This document shows, piece after piece, positions 14,689 to 22,530 of a stretch of DNA of 40,837 nucleotides (positions within the stretch are counted from its first letter, which is position 1; every line of letters starts with the position of its first letter). The notes below the pieces were generated by a model. It worked only from the letters and a program-made list of their open reading frames with translations, was not told where the DNA came from and ran no database searches. The position numbers and the translations under genes are program-made. Source of the DNA: an archaeon (lineage in GTDB: Archaea > Thermoproteota > Nitrososphaeria > Conexivisphaerales > DTJL01); the NCBI GenBank assembly GCA_021811935.1, contig JAKAPW010000005.1, forward strand, positions 1 to 40,837, written 5' to 3'.

Positions 14689-15087
14689 CTAGGAGGGCTG
14701 CTCGGACATCTTCTCGAGCGCCTCCCTGACGTAGTCCTGGGATACCACCCTTGCGTTGATCAGATTGGTGAGGGCGTTGGCCGAGGCGACGCCCACCACC
14801 CTTCCGTTGTCGTCGGCCGTCATCCTCCACTTGAGCTTGGTGTTGCCGCTCTTCGATTCGTAGATTATCCCCAGCACTTCCCTGGCGTTGACGAAGGTGA
14901 TGTCCCGCATCTTCGTCAGGCTGGACTTGTCGACCGCTTCGACGTATATCGACCCGTGCTCCCCCTCCCTTTCGGGGAAGACCTCCGGGTCCCTCATGTA
15001 GCTCTCGGGCATGAAGGAGATGCAGGTGCTGTAGATCAGGAATTCCCTGAACCCCTCCAGCGGCGCTTCGACGTCTATGTTGGCCAA
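14689..15087 (-). CDS. conserved-looking protein of unknown function
   Basis: About 132 residues, not recognised. The sequence looks like a compact alpha/beta fold: IDVEAPLEGFREFLIYS, a middle strand region KLKWRMTADDNGRVVGVA, and a C-terminal helix pair INARVVSQDYVREALEKMSEQ. There is no signal peptide, membrane segment or metal motif. An ATG at 15120 is in frame, but it lies only 3 bp from the strong TATA box at 15123-15134 and would not be transcribed; the TTG at 15087, about 15 bases after predicted initiation, is preferred. The neighbours are the tRNA gene and a divergent flippase. Confidence 0.68.
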   Translation of the reverse strand: MANIDVEAPLEGFREFLIYSTCISFMPESYMRDPEVFPEREGEHGSIYVEAVDKSSLTKMRDITFVNAREVLGIIYESKSGNTKLKWRMTADDNGRVVGVASANALTNLINARVVSQDYVREALEKMSEQPS

Positions 15088-15122
15088 AATGGAAGACCTC
15101 TGCAGACAGCGTGTCTGCATCG

Positions 15123-15134
15123 AATATATAAATA
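15123..15134 (-). promoter_or_regulatory. strong TATA box that decides the start of the 14689 gene
   Basis: Minus-strand TATTTATATATT predicts initiation near 15102, inside the longest open frame. This moves the start from ATG 15120 to TTG 15087. Confidence 0.6.
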
Positions 15135-15258
15135 GACAACCAATTCTGCTCCGAAATGCAATTATCCGTCTCCGCCGGTCTGCGGGTGGCGATGAAGACT
15201 CTAGCCCATGTGACCCGCGGATGATCTGGATCTTGAGTTCGGAGCCGACCAGACAATC

Positions 15259-15268
15259 CCTTAATTAG
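15259..15268 (+). promoter_or_regulatory. TATA box of the flippase gene
   Basis: CCTTAATTAG predicts initiation at about 15290, next to the ATG at 15292. The gap 15121-15258 holds the two divergent promoters and nothing else I can name. Confidence 0.5.
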
Positions 15269-15291
15269 AGAACGGGAAAGCTCCCGTGGTG

Positions 15292-16824
15292 ATGACAGAC
15301 ACGGCCCGGCCGATGGCCAGGGGCGCATACCAGGTCTTCGTCAGCAACGTAGCCGCGACGTTCATACTGGCCGTGTCCACCATAGTCCTGGGGAGGCTGC
15401 TGGGCCCGAGCGGTCTGGGGCTGTACTCCCTGGCCCTGGTGATTCCGGCATACGCCTACGTCGGCATGCAGCTCGGCATCCCCACCGCCGCCACGCGCTT
15501 CGCCGCAAGGTATGCGGCGGCCGGCGACCGGGAAAGGGCGGCCTCCTTCGTCTACGGCATGCTGGTCTTCCAGCTGGTGGTGTCGGTGGCGTTCGTCCTG
15601 GTACTCGTCCCCCTCTCCCCCGTGATCGCCTCGGACGTGTTCCACAGGCCAGAGCTGGGGGCTGCGATCACGCTGGCGCTGATCGCGCTCGTAGGGCAGT
15701 CCGCCTTCTACTCCGCCGTCTCCGGCCTGCAGGGGCTGGGCGCCATGGGGAGGTTCGCCAAGCTCCAGGTCCTCCAGGCGGGGTCGAGGCTCGTCTTCCA
15801 GGTCGGCTTCCTGCTGGCCGGGCTCTCCGTGCTCGGGGCGGTGGCCGGCCACACCGTCGGCTTCGTGCTGTCTGGAGGGGCGAGCTTCGCCCTGGTGGCC
15901 GTCATGTGCAGGCGCATCGTACCGAAGGACATGCTGCCGAACGTCAAGACGGCGCTGAGGTACGGCATGCCGATCTACCTCAGCAGCATGGTGGGCGGGC
16001 TGATCGTCCCCTTCCAGAACACCCTGCTGGCGAACTACGCCTCCAACGCGGAGATAGGCGGCCTGAGCGCAGCGGCCAACATAACCGTCATAATTTCGCT
16101 GCTGGTCTTCCCCATACAGACCGTCCTCTTCCCCGCCTTCAGCTCCTTTGACGACAGGCGGAAGCTGCTCGACTTCTACAGGCTCACCGTGAAGTACGCC
16201 GGCCTGTTCGTGGTGCCCGCCGTCTGCCTGGTCATAGCGCTGGCCTCGCCCATCGCCGCCGCGGTGTACGGCCGCGCGTACGCCTTCACGGGGGTCTTCC
16301 TAGTCATCCTTGCCGTTCCCAGCATACTGGTGGGTATAGGCAGCCTTTCCATGGGCAACCTGCTGAACGGGGTCGGTGAGACCAAGAAGACATCCGTGGC
16401 GGGCGTGATAGGGTCCGCCGGGTCCCTGGTCACCCTCCCGGCGCTGGTGGCATACTTCGGCGTATACGGGGCGGCGGTCGGGGTGGCGATGGGCGGCCTG
16501 CTTTCGTTCGCGGTCGCGTGGAGGATGGTGTCGTCGGTGCTGGGGGGGAACGTGAAGCTCTCCGACTCGTGGAAGGTCTATCTCTGCTCGATCGTCAGCG
16601 CCGCGGCCGTGTATCCCCTGTCCTTCCTCCGCCTGCACCCCCTTGTGATAACCCTGCTCGGAGGGTTCGCCTTTCTGGGCATCCTGGTCCCCATTCTCGC
16701 CCTGACCGGGGCGGTGACCAGGAAGGATGCCGAGTTCCTGGAATCGAGGCTGAACGGGCTGGGGCTGGTCCATTCGCTCCTGGGCCTGCTGCTGCGGTAC
16801 TTCTACCTGTTCTGCAGGGGTTGA
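15292..16824 (+). CDS. MATE/Wzx-like polysaccharide (lipid-linked oligosaccharide) flippase
   Basis: A 510-residue membrane protein with about 12-14 membrane helices, of the MOP superfamily polysaccharide-biosynthesis (RfbX/Wzx-like) branch. It should flip lipid-linked sugars across the membrane for protein N-glycosylation or surface polysaccharide. The N-terminal VFVSNVAATFILAVSTIVLG followed by RLLGPSGLGLYSLALVIPAY is the usual first-helix/GPSGLG signature. Two upstream in-frame GTGs (15286, 15289) are alternatives, but the ATG matches the predicted initiation point. No glycosyltransferases adjoin it; the nearest is at 24143. Confidence 0.87.
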   Translation: MTDTARPMARGAYQVFVSNVAATFILAVSTIVLGRLLGPSGLGLYSLALVIPAYAYVGMQLGIPTAATRFAARYAAAGDRERAASFVYGMLVFQLVVSVAFVLVLVPLSPVIASDVFHRPELGAAITLALIALVGQSAFYSAVSGLQGLGAMGRFAKLQVLQAGSRLVFQVGFLLAGLSVLGAVAGHTVGFVLSGGASFALVAVMCRRIVPKDMLPNVKTALRYGMPIYLSSMVGGLIVPFQNTLLANYASNAEIGGLSAAANITVIISLLVFPIQTVLFPAFSSFDDRRKLLDFYRLTVKYAGLFVVPAVCLVIALASPIAAAVYGRAYAFTGVFLVILAVPSILVGIGSLSMGNLLNGVGETKKTSVAGVIGSAGSLVTLPALVAYFGVYGAAVGVAMGGLLSFAVAWRMVSSVLGGNVKLSDSWKVYLCSIVSAAAVYPLSFLRLHPLVITLLGGFAFLGILVPILALTGAVTRKDAEFLESRLNGLGLVHSLLGLLLRYFYLFCRG

Positions 16825-16840
16825 ATGTCCGAGGGGACGG

Positions 16841-17965
16841 TCAGGAGGCAGTCACGTCGGCGTAGGCATGGGTGCCGAAGCTGCCAAGCACGCCCACGAC
16901 GTAGGGCTGCCCCTGCACGACCCCCGAGGACATGGGGCCGCGTCCGAACCCGGCTATCTGCCCGCCGGAGAAGACGAAGGTGAAGCTCTGGCCCGGCTGC
17001 AGCGTGTAGCCGCCGAACGGGCCCATGCCCTGGGATAGGGTGCCGTCCTGGGCTATCCTGAACTGCGCCACGGGGAACGCCGCCCGCTGGACGTCGAGCC
17101 CTGCGGGAGGCCCGGAGAAGGGCCCGCCCTTCCCGGCTCCGTGCGCGCCCGGGAAGCCGGCCCCCGAGAACACGGATATGGTGAAGAGCGTGACGTTGGC
17201 CCGACCCGCGTTCTCGACCGTGACCGACAGGTGGTCGCTCGACAGCTGCACGGCCGTGATGGCCAGGCTGCCCGCCGTCCTGCCCTTGTACTGCGCCCAC
17301 CACGGGGCGGCACCCAAGTCCTTCATCATCTGCCCCTTGGCTTCGAGGGACCTGTGCCAGACCTGCTGCGGGATAGGCACGCTCCGCGCGGCCGGGACCA
17401 GGATGAACGACATCGTCCCGTTCGTGTCGACCGGTATGACGTTGGTGGATATGTCCACCATCACACCGGAGGAGCCGCCGGCGGCGACGGGGACGCCGCC
17501 TTCGGTTATGGGGACGGTGAGCGTCCCTGAGGGGACGGTGGCGGTGTAGTTCCTGCCGTCGTACGTCACCTGGGCGCCCGAGATGTTGAACCGGAGGATG
17601 TTGTAGACCCCGCTGCTGACCGGAGCGCTGCCGACCGTCATGCTCACGTTGACAAGCTGGGTGAGGTTGAGCTCGCCCGAGCCCGAGACCGTGTACCACC
17701 CGGAGTCGCTCCCGGCCACGGCGACGTGCACCTGCAGGTCGCTGTAGTTGATGTACACCGCGGTCACGTTGGGTGGGAGGCTGGGCGGGTCCGTGACCTG
17801 CACCGCAAGCGTCCCCGCCTGGGCCACCGGCCCGGTGGAGAATATGTTGACCCCGAAGGCCGAAGAACCGGCTATCAGCGCGACGGCCAACACTGCAGCC
17901 GCGACGCCGGATATGCTCACCGTCTTCCTTGAGCTCATGGGCCACGGTATCTCGCGGGGTGCCAT
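16841..17965 (-). CDS. exported DUF4382-type protein
   Basis: A protein of up to 374 residues with an N-terminal hydrophobic helix (VSISGVAAAVLAVALIAGSS) as signal peptide or membrane anchor. An Ig-like DUF4382 region follows: LAVQVTDPPSLPPNVTAVYI, then VNVSMTVGSAPVSSGVYNIL. The rest is Gly/Pro/Ser-rich with many Asn-x-Ser/Thr sites (NVT, NYS, NLT, NVS, NIS, NYT), fitting an N-glycosylated extracellular protein. An ATG at 17938 would give a more compact signal peptide and is a good alternative. It diverges from the molybdo-hydroxylase gene with a palindrome between them. Function is unknown. Confidence 0.78.
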   Translation of the reverse strand: MAPREIPWPMSSRKTVSISGVAAAVLAVALIAGSSAFGVNIFSTGPVAQAGTLAVQVTDPPSLPPNVTAVYINYSDLQVHVAVAGSDSGWYTVSGSGELNLTQLVNVSMTVGSAPVSSGVYNILRFNISGAQVTYDGRNYTATVPSGTLTVPITEGGVPVAAGGSSGVMVDISTNVIPVDTNGTMSFILVPAARSVPIPQQVWHRSLEAKGQMMKDLGAAPWWAQYKGRTAGSLAITAVQLSSDHLSVTVENAGRANVTLFTISVFSGAGFPGAHGAGKGGPFSGPPAGLDVQRAAFPVAQFRIAQDGTLSQGMGPFGGYTLQPGQSFTFVFSGGQIAGFGRGPMSSGVVQGQPYVVGVLGSFGTHAYADVTAS

Positions 17966-17980
17966 TAAACCAACTGTTTT

Positions 17981-17993
17981 GTACGGCCCGTAC
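17981..17993. promoter_or_regulatory. palindromic operator candidate
   Basis: GTACGGCCCGTAC is a perfect inverted repeat (6-bp arms, one central base) between the divergent DUF4382 and hydroxylase promoters. Its position next to a minus-strand TATA-like AAAAATTAGTA (17991-18001) suggests a repressor site. Confidence 0.5.
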
Positions 17994-18022
17994 TAATTTT
18001 TGAACGGTGATATCTCTGGCAA

Positions 18023-18032
18023 CTTTATATCG
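18023..18032 (+). promoter_or_regulatory. TATA box of the molybdo-hydroxylase gene
   Basis: CTTTATATCG predicts initiation near 18053, which rules out the in-frame TTG at 18041 and supports the ATG at 18062. Confidence 0.6.
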
Positions 18033-18061
18033 CATGACCATTGGCAGGCAGCGGATATCAT

Positions 18062-20065
18062 ATGACGTCCGAGAGCGCGGTCACTCTTATCCGGGGGAAG
18101 GGGCACTACGTGGACGACATCGTGTTCCCCGACATGGCATACCTCAAGGTGGTCAGGAGCAGGTTCGCGAGGGCGAGGCTCACGCGGGTGGACGGCGGCA
18201 TGACCGGGCACGAGTTGAAGACCATCCTTCCGTCGGTGGGTGAAGGGGCTTCGGGGCAGCAGGCGGTCAACCTCTCCGTCCTGTCCACTGAAAGGGTGAA
18301 CTACGTGGGGCAGCCCGTCGCCGCGGTGCTGGGTGAGAGCCCGTACGAGGCCGAGGACATGGCCGAATCCGTCGACGTGGAATACGAGCCGCTCAGGCCC
18401 GTGATGGACCCCGAGGAGTCGCTGCGCTCCGAGCCCATACACCCGGGCACCGCCTCCAACGTCTTCGGGGCGGCCGAACTCGGCGCCGACTTCGAAATCG
18501 AGGCGCCGGTGGTGCTGGAGAGGAGGCTCTTCAACGCCAGGGTTGCCCCCAACCCGCTGGAGACCAGGGGGATAGTGGTGCGGTACGACGGCTCGAGGCT
18601 GACCGTCTGGCTCCCCACCCAGTCCGTCCACAGCATCAGGAAGGGGATGGCCACCGCGATGGGCCTCCCGCCGGAATCGGTCAGGGTGGTGCAGACAGAC
18701 ACCGGGGGGGCGTTCGGAACGAAGAGCTCGCTCTATCCCGAGTACGTGGTGGCCGCCTACGCGGCAATCAAGCACAGGCGGCCGATCAAGTGGATAGAGA
18801 CCCGGTCGGAGCACCTCGTGGCCACCAACCAGGGGCGGGGGGCGAGGGGCTCGATGAAGGTCTACGCCGACAGGAAGGGGAGGGTCCTGGGCCTGAAGGC
18901 GGACATACTGGTGGACGGCGGCGCTTACCCCGTCGGCAGCGGCGCGTTCACGCCGCGCTTCATAGGCTACCAGGTGACCGGCCCGTACGACATACGCAAC
19001 GTATTCGTCAGGACCAGGAGCGCCTACACGAACAAGGTCCCCGTGGGCCCCTACAGGGGGGCGGGGAGGCCGGAGGCGGCCTTCTTCGTGGAGAGGATGC
19101 TCGACATGCTGGCGGACGAGCTGAAGATGGACCCGGTCGACGTCAGGCTGGCCAACGCGGCATCGGAGCAGATCACCACACCCCTCGGGATGAAGGTCGA
19201 CCCGCTGAAGCCGTTCCTGGAGGGGGCGCTGGAGGCGCTGGGGTACAGGTCGAAGAGGGGGCACATCGGCTTTTCGTGCTTCGTGCTTGTCCCGGCCGCC
19301 CAGCCGGGCGAGTCGGCCAGGCTGAAGGTCGCCGACGGCATCGTCAACGCATGGCTGGGAGGGACTTCCCACGGGCAGGAGCACGGCGTCATGGTGAAGA
19401 GCCTCCTGGCTGAGCACCTCGGCGTCCCCGGCGACAGGGTCAGGTTCCACGGAGCGGACACGGACGAGCTCGGGGAAGGTGTGGGGACGTGGGGGAGCAG
19501 GGGGGCCATGATGGGCGGGATGGCCCTCATAGAGGCAGCCAAGAAGGCCAAGGAAGACGTGACCGCGAAACACGGCTCGTATTCCGCCGACAGGCTGCTC
19601 GCGTCGGACCTGGACGTGAAGGCGTTCTACACCCCGTCGGAGCAGCACACTTCGCTGGGCGCCAACCTGGTGGAGGTGGTGCAGGATCCGATGAGGGGGG
19701 TGAGGGCGAAGGAATGCTACGCCTACTACGACGTGGGGCGGCCGATAAACAGGGCCATGGTGGAGAGCCAGATCATAGGCGGCTCCGCCCAGGCCGTCGG
19801 CCAGGTGCTGTATGAAGAGGCGAGGTTCGGCGAGGACGGCCAGTCCCTGACCGGATCCATAGGCGATGCCGGCCTCCCCACAACCATGGAGATACCCAAC
19901 ATAACCGTCCTCCTCGCCCCGACGAAGTCCCCCCTGGACCATGGGGCCAAGGGGGTGGGCGAGAGTCCCACCATAGGCGTCCCCCCCGCGATGGTCAGGG
20001 CGATAGAAAGGCTGACCGGCAGGGAGATAACGGCCACTCCCGTCGCGCAGGAGCTCCTCTTCTGA
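18062..20065 (+). CDS. molybdopterin-binding large subunit, xanthine dehydrogenase / aldehyde oxidase family
   Basis: A 667-residue MoCo-binding subunit. The N-terminal hammerhead domain is clear (LIRGKGHYVDDIVFPDMAYL), followed by TDTGGAFGTKSS (the GGAFG cofactor loop), GPYRGAGRPEAAF (substrate loop), THGQ-like SHGQEHGV and the catalytic glutamate in KGVGESPT. The substrate loop is the aldehyde-oxidase type; it is not the AYxCSFR loop of aerobic CO dehydrogenase. It is about 100 residues shorter than usual, mainly between residues 490 and 540. No FAD (medium) or 2Fe-2S (small) subunit gene is nearby, so its electron partner is unknown. Confidence 0.9.
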   Translation: MTSESAVTLIRGKGHYVDDIVFPDMAYLKVVRSRFARARLTRVDGGMTGHELKTILPSVGEGASGQQAVNLSVLSTERVNYVGQPVAAVLGESPYEAEDMAESVDVEYEPLRPVMDPEESLRSEPIHPGTASNVFGAAELGADFEIEAPVVLERRLFNARVAPNPLETRGIVVRYDGSRLTVWLPTQSVHSIRKGMATAMGLPPESVRVVQTDTGGAFGTKSSLYPEYVVAAYAAIKHRRPIKWIETRSEHLVATNQGRGARGSMKVYADRKGRVLGLKADILVDGGAYPVGSGAFTPRFIGYQVTGPYDIRNVFVRTRSAYTNKVPVGPYRGAGRPEAAFFVERMLDMLADELKMDPVDVRLANAASEQITTPLGMKVDPLKPFLEGALEALGYRSKRGHIGFSCFVLVPAAQPGESARLKVADGIVNAWLGGTSHGQEHGVMVKSLLAEHLGVPGDRVRFHGADTDELGEGVGTWGSRGAMMGGMALIEAAKKAKEDVTAKHGSYSADRLLASDLDVKAFYTPSEQHTSLGANLVEVVQDPMRGVRAKECYAYYDVGRPINRAMVESQIIGGSAQAVGQVLYEEARFGEDGQSLTGSIGDAGLPTTMEIPNITVLLAPTKSPLDHGAKGVGESPTIGVPPAMVRAIERLTGREITATPVAQELLF

Positions 20066-20078
20066 ACCGGGACATCCA

Positions 20079-20089
20079 TGTTTAAATAC
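20079..20089 (+). promoter_or_regulatory. TATA box that decides the start of the next gene
   Basis: TGTTTAAATAC overlaps the in-frame ATG at 20078; initiation is predicted near 20111, so the ATG is not in the mRNA. Confidence 0.55.
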
Positions 20090-20128
20090 GAAAGCGTCCT
20101 CCCCCTCGTTTCAGAGAGGAAGTCGACT

Positions 20129-20410
20129 TTGCCTAAGGATCAGTCTCTTGGTGCTGCGATATTGATAGGAAGCGTCGTGGGAATCGTAATCTATGCGTGG
20201 CTCGTATTTTTGGTGAACCCGTTCGTGTCCCTGATAGTCCTGGAAGTGACCGCCTTCCTGGCGGTCGGCGCGGTCCTCGCGATACTGGCCTGGATAGGGT
20301 ACACCCTGGCCACGACGCCGCCGCCCCAACCGATAGAGGAGATCGAAAAGGAGATAGAGAAGGAGGCGGAGGCGGCGAAGCCCAAGAAGGAACCACAGAC
20401 GGACGCGTAA
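20129..20410 (+). CDS. small two-helix membrane protein with acidic/basic tail
   Basis: A 93-residue protein not assigned to a known family. Two hydrophobic helices (ILIGSVVGIVIYAWLVFLV and LIVLEVTAFLAVGAVLAILA) are followed by a PPPQP linker and a highly charged cytoplasmic tail of Glu/Lys repeats (IEEIEKEIEKEAEAAKPKKE). The TTG at 20129 is preceded by the good ribosome-binding sequence AGAGAGGA at 20113-20120, so this start is favoured over ATG 20078. A role as a small membrane subunit or scaffold is possible, with no direct evidence. Confidence 0.66.
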   Translation: MPKDQSLGAAILIGSVVGIVIYAWLVFLVNPFVSLIVLEVTAFLAVGAVLAILAWIGYTLATTPPPQPIEEIEKEIEKEAEAAKPKKEPQTDA

Positions 20411-20423
20411 GGCAGCCATATAC

Positions 20424-20433
20424 CTTTTAATAA
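20424..20433 (+). promoter_or_regulatory. TATA box of the CBS-domain gene
   Basis: CTTTTAATAA predicts initiation at about 20455, three bases before the ATG. Confidence 0.6.
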
Positions 20434-20457
20434 TGAGTCGTCCGGCGAGGTCTGGTC

Positions 20458-20985
20458 ATGAGCGGCTGGGAGTGCTACCGGTGCGGGTTCGTCTTCGAAG
20501 GCGCCTCCCCCCCGGAGGAATGCCCATCGTGCCACTATTATTCTTCCATCTGGCTGCAGCACCTCGGGGACGAGCCGACCAGCGTCAAGAGCTTCGTTAG
20601 GAAGAGGCTCCTCTCCCTGGACGCTGCCTCCTCTGCATGGCAGGCTGCCAAGCTGATGAGGGGGAACAACTCCGGGAGCGTCATGGTCACGTCCGGCGGA
20701 AGGGTGGTCGGCATAGTCACGGAGAGGGACATACTGTACAAGGTCGCCGCCGAGGACCTGCCCGCCTCCAAGGTGCTGCTCAGGAAGATAATGTCTTCGC
20801 CCGTGATGTCGGTCCCGGCCGAAACCTCGGTGAGCGACGCGCTGAAGCTGATGGAGCGCCACCGCATCAGGAGGCTGCTGGTCACAGAGGACGGCAGGCC
20901 CGTCGGGATGGTCAGCCAGAGGTCGGTCATAGGCGACAGCCTGAGGGTGGCCAAGCCGCTGGGCGAGCTCGAGCCGCCGGATTGA
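20458..20985 (+). CDS. zinc-ribbon protein with paired CBS domains
   Basis: A 175-residue protein. Residues 3-25 form a rubredoxin-like metal site (WECYRCGFVF, then ECPSCH; C6, C9, C22, C25). Two CBS motifs follow, roughly residues 40-105 (GSVMVTSGGRVVGIVTERDI) and 110-165 (ALKLMERHRIRRLLVTED, then GRPVGMVSQRSV), which together form a Bateman module binding adenine nucleotides. It is probably a nucleotide-sensing regulatory protein. The neighbouring deoxyribosyltransferase-like gene starts 22 bp after it, hinting at nucleotide metabolism. Confidence 0.85.
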   Translation: MSGWECYRCGFVFEGASPPEECPSCHYYSSIWLQHLGDEPTSVKSFVRKRLLSLDAASSAWQAAKLMRGNNSGSVMVTSGGRVVGIVTERDILYKVAAEDLPASKVLLRKIMSSPVMSVPAETSVSDALKLMERHRIRRLLVTEDGRPVGMVSQRSVIGDSLRVAKPLGELEPPD

Positions 20986-21007
20986 ACACGGGACAGAGTC
21001 TTCGGCG

Positions 21008-21406
21008 TTGAAGGTCTACCTTTCTGTCCCCATGATAGCTGGCCGGGCGCTGGAGAGGGCCAGGCTGATGGCCGACGTGATAGGGCGCGGCGGACACGAA
21101 GTGACGTCGCCCTGGGTGCTCGGCGAGATAGAGCGGGCCGCCGGTTCCGGGGTGAACGTCTTCGAGCGCGACAGGCTGGCGGCGGAGACCAGCGACGTGC
21201 TTGTCGCGGACGTGACGGCCCCGAGCACGGGGGTCGGCATGGAGATAATGGCGGCGTTCAAGGCAGGGCGGAGGGTGGTGCTCGTCGCCAGGAAGGGATC
21301 GGTCCTGTCCAGGATGGTCCTGCACATGGAGAAGAAGGAGCTGGTGGAGTTCGATGACGACAGGTCGCTGGAGGAAGGGCTCTCGGCGGCGCTCGGGCGC
21401 TCCTAG
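21008..21406 (+). CDS. nucleoside 2-deoxyribosyltransferase-like protein
   Basis: A 132-residue Rossmann-like protein of the nucleoside 2-deoxyribosyltransferase / DNPH1 family. It begins MKVYLSVPMIAGRALERARL, and contains NVFERDRLAAETSDVLVADV and a GVGMEIMAAFKAGRRVVLV segment that carries the catalytic-type Glu. Family members cleave or exchange N-glycosidic bonds of deoxynucleosides or their monophosphates. Start is TTG, 22 bp after the CBS gene, so the two are likely co-transcribed. The specific substrate is unknown. Confidence 0.83.
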   Translation: MKVYLSVPMIAGRALERARLMADVIGRGGHEVTSPWVLGEIERAAGSGVNVFERDRLAAETSDVLVADVTAPSTGVGMEIMAAFKAGRRVVLVARKGSVLSRMVLHMEKKELVEFDDDRSLEEGLSAALGRS

Positions 21407-21966
21407 AGCACCTCTATCCCATGCTTCTTTGGCAGCTCTTCGGACAGGAAGACGTTCAGCTCCCTCTGGTCGAGCCCGAGCAGCTTCTCTCGCAGGTCGG
21501 GCGGCGCGTCCTTCCCCTGGCAGCTCTGCCAGGCGTACCACCTGACCACCGACACGGCCGACTCCGGCAGCTCCTCCCCCTTCATGAAGGCCCTGACGGC
21601 GTCCGCGACCTGGCGAGGGGCCTTCGACCAGTGGAACCGGAGGCCGTTGCTCCGGCAGAAGGAGAGGAGCTCCTCCGACGGCACGAATGCCTCCTGCAGC
21701 TCGACCGGCGTGTAGTAGAAGACTGTGTCCCCCCGCAGCTCCACCGCCCAGGTCGGCCGCGAGCCGGCGGAGGCGCAATCGTCGCACAGGACGCCGACCG
21801 CCTCCCTCCAGGGGAGCTTCAGCAGTTCGTCGCCGCGGGTGGGATACTCCCAGCTCGCCCTTCTGTTCATCCCCGCGAAGGCCAGCCCCTTCGACTTGTT
21901 CAGGGCGCGCCTGCAGCAGGAACAGTAGCCCAGCGCGCGCAGCGTTTGCTCCTGATCGTCTGTCAT
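21403..21966 (-). CDS. unknown protein with CxxC-type metal motifs
   Basis: A 187-residue protein I do not recognise. The N-terminal part has GYCSCCRRALNKSKG and later GVLCDDCASAG, which could form a Cys4 zinc finger. The remainder is mixed alpha/beta, with DTVFYYTPVELQEAF and a helical C-terminus. The ATG at 21966 lies at the initiation point predicted from the TATA box at 21993-22002; a start 10 codons earlier would be upstream of transcription. Its stop overlaps the end of the convergent deoxyribosyltransferase gene by 4 bp. Confidence 0.7.
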   Translation of the reverse strand: MTDDQEQTLRALGYCSCCRRALNKSKGLAFAGMNRRASWEYPTRGDELLKLPWREAVGVLCDDCASAGSRPTWAVELRGDTVFYYTPVELQEAFVPSEELLSFCRSNGLRFHWSKAPRQVADAVRAFMKGEELPESAVSVVRWYAWQSCQGKDAPPDLREKLLGLDQRELNVFLSEELPKKHGIEVL

Positions 21967-21992
21967 TCTGTCAGACCCCTCCGCCGACCCAT

Positions 21993-22002
21993 GCATATCC
22001 TT
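21993..22002 (-). promoter_or_regulatory. TATA box of the 21403-21966 gene
   Basis: Minus-strand AAGGATATGC, about 31 bp before the ATG. Confidence 0.45.
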
Positions 22003-22015
22003 TTTCCTTCGGGCG

Positions 22016-22444
22016 TCAGGTCCACGTCACCAGCCTGCGCCACAGCCTCACCGTCTCCACCCACAGCGTGGCCACCACCCCGAGGGAGGCCGCGGCCAGG
22101 TAGACAGTATAGCCGGGCGCGGTCAGGGTGCGGTAGGCGAAGTAGGCTATGACTATGCTGAAGAAGAGTGCCAGGAAGAACAGCCTGGGGACCACGGCCA
22201 CCCCCAGGTTGGTGTAGCCCTCAAGTATCTCCCCCGACGCGTCCTTCACCGACGAATACCTCCCGTCCGCGTCCTGCCTGACGTAGCCCGCCTCCACCAG
22301 CTTGTTGAGGTGGTAAGAGGCGAGGGAGGGGGTGGAGAAGCCCAGGTCGTGCTGGATGTCCCTGAGCTTGCACGGTCCGTTCTTGAGGGCGTAGAGGTAG
22401 ACCCTCAGCGTGTTGCCGCGTATGTCGGGACTGCTCACGCCCAT
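22016..22444 (-). CDS. winged-helix regulator with two C-terminal membrane helices
   Basis: A 142-residue protein. Residues 5-75 form a winged helix (GNTLRVYLYALKNGPCKLRD, then STPSLASYHLNKLVEAGYV, then a wing DADGRYSSVKD). It is followed by two hydrophobic helices (VVPRLFFLALFFSIVIAYF and VYLAAASLGVVATLWVETV). It would be a membrane-tethered transcription regulator. It is clearly paralogous to the gene at 33978, with the same order of elements. The ATG at 22444 follows a TATA-like stretch at 22459-22468. It diverges from the YgjP-like metallopeptidase gene. Confidence 0.82.
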   Translation of the reverse strand: MGVSSPDIRGNTLRVYLYALKNGPCKLRDIQHDLGFSTPSLASYHLNKLVEAGYVRQDADGRYSSVKDASGEILEGYTNLGVAVVPRLFFLALFFSIVIAYFAYRTLTAPGYTVYLAAASLGVVATLWVETVRLWRRLVTWT

Positions 22445-22499
22445 CCTACGCCGCCCCCATTGATATGCGTCGTGCACCGACCTCGCGGCTGGCGCAACG

Positions 22500-22509
22500 T
22501 CAAAATATG
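22500..22509 (+). promoter_or_regulatory. TATA-like element of the metallopeptidase gene
   Basis: TCAAAATATG covers an in-frame ATG at 22507. Predicted initiation near 22531 coincides with an in-frame TTG. Confidence 0.45.
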
Positions 22510-22530
22510 CCCGGTCGATGTACGTGGGGC

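Noticed and set aside
17993-19942. Minus-strand open frame of about 650 codons opposite the molybdo-hydroxylase
   Set aside because: The plus strand carries the conserved hydroxylase motifs; the antisense frame is His/Pro/Arg-rich without motifs.
18062-20065. Aerobic CO dehydrogenase large subunit (CoxL)
   Set aside because: The substrate loop reads PYRGAGRPE, not AYxCSFR, and the CoxM and CoxS genes are absent; an aldehyde-oxidase-type enzyme fits better.
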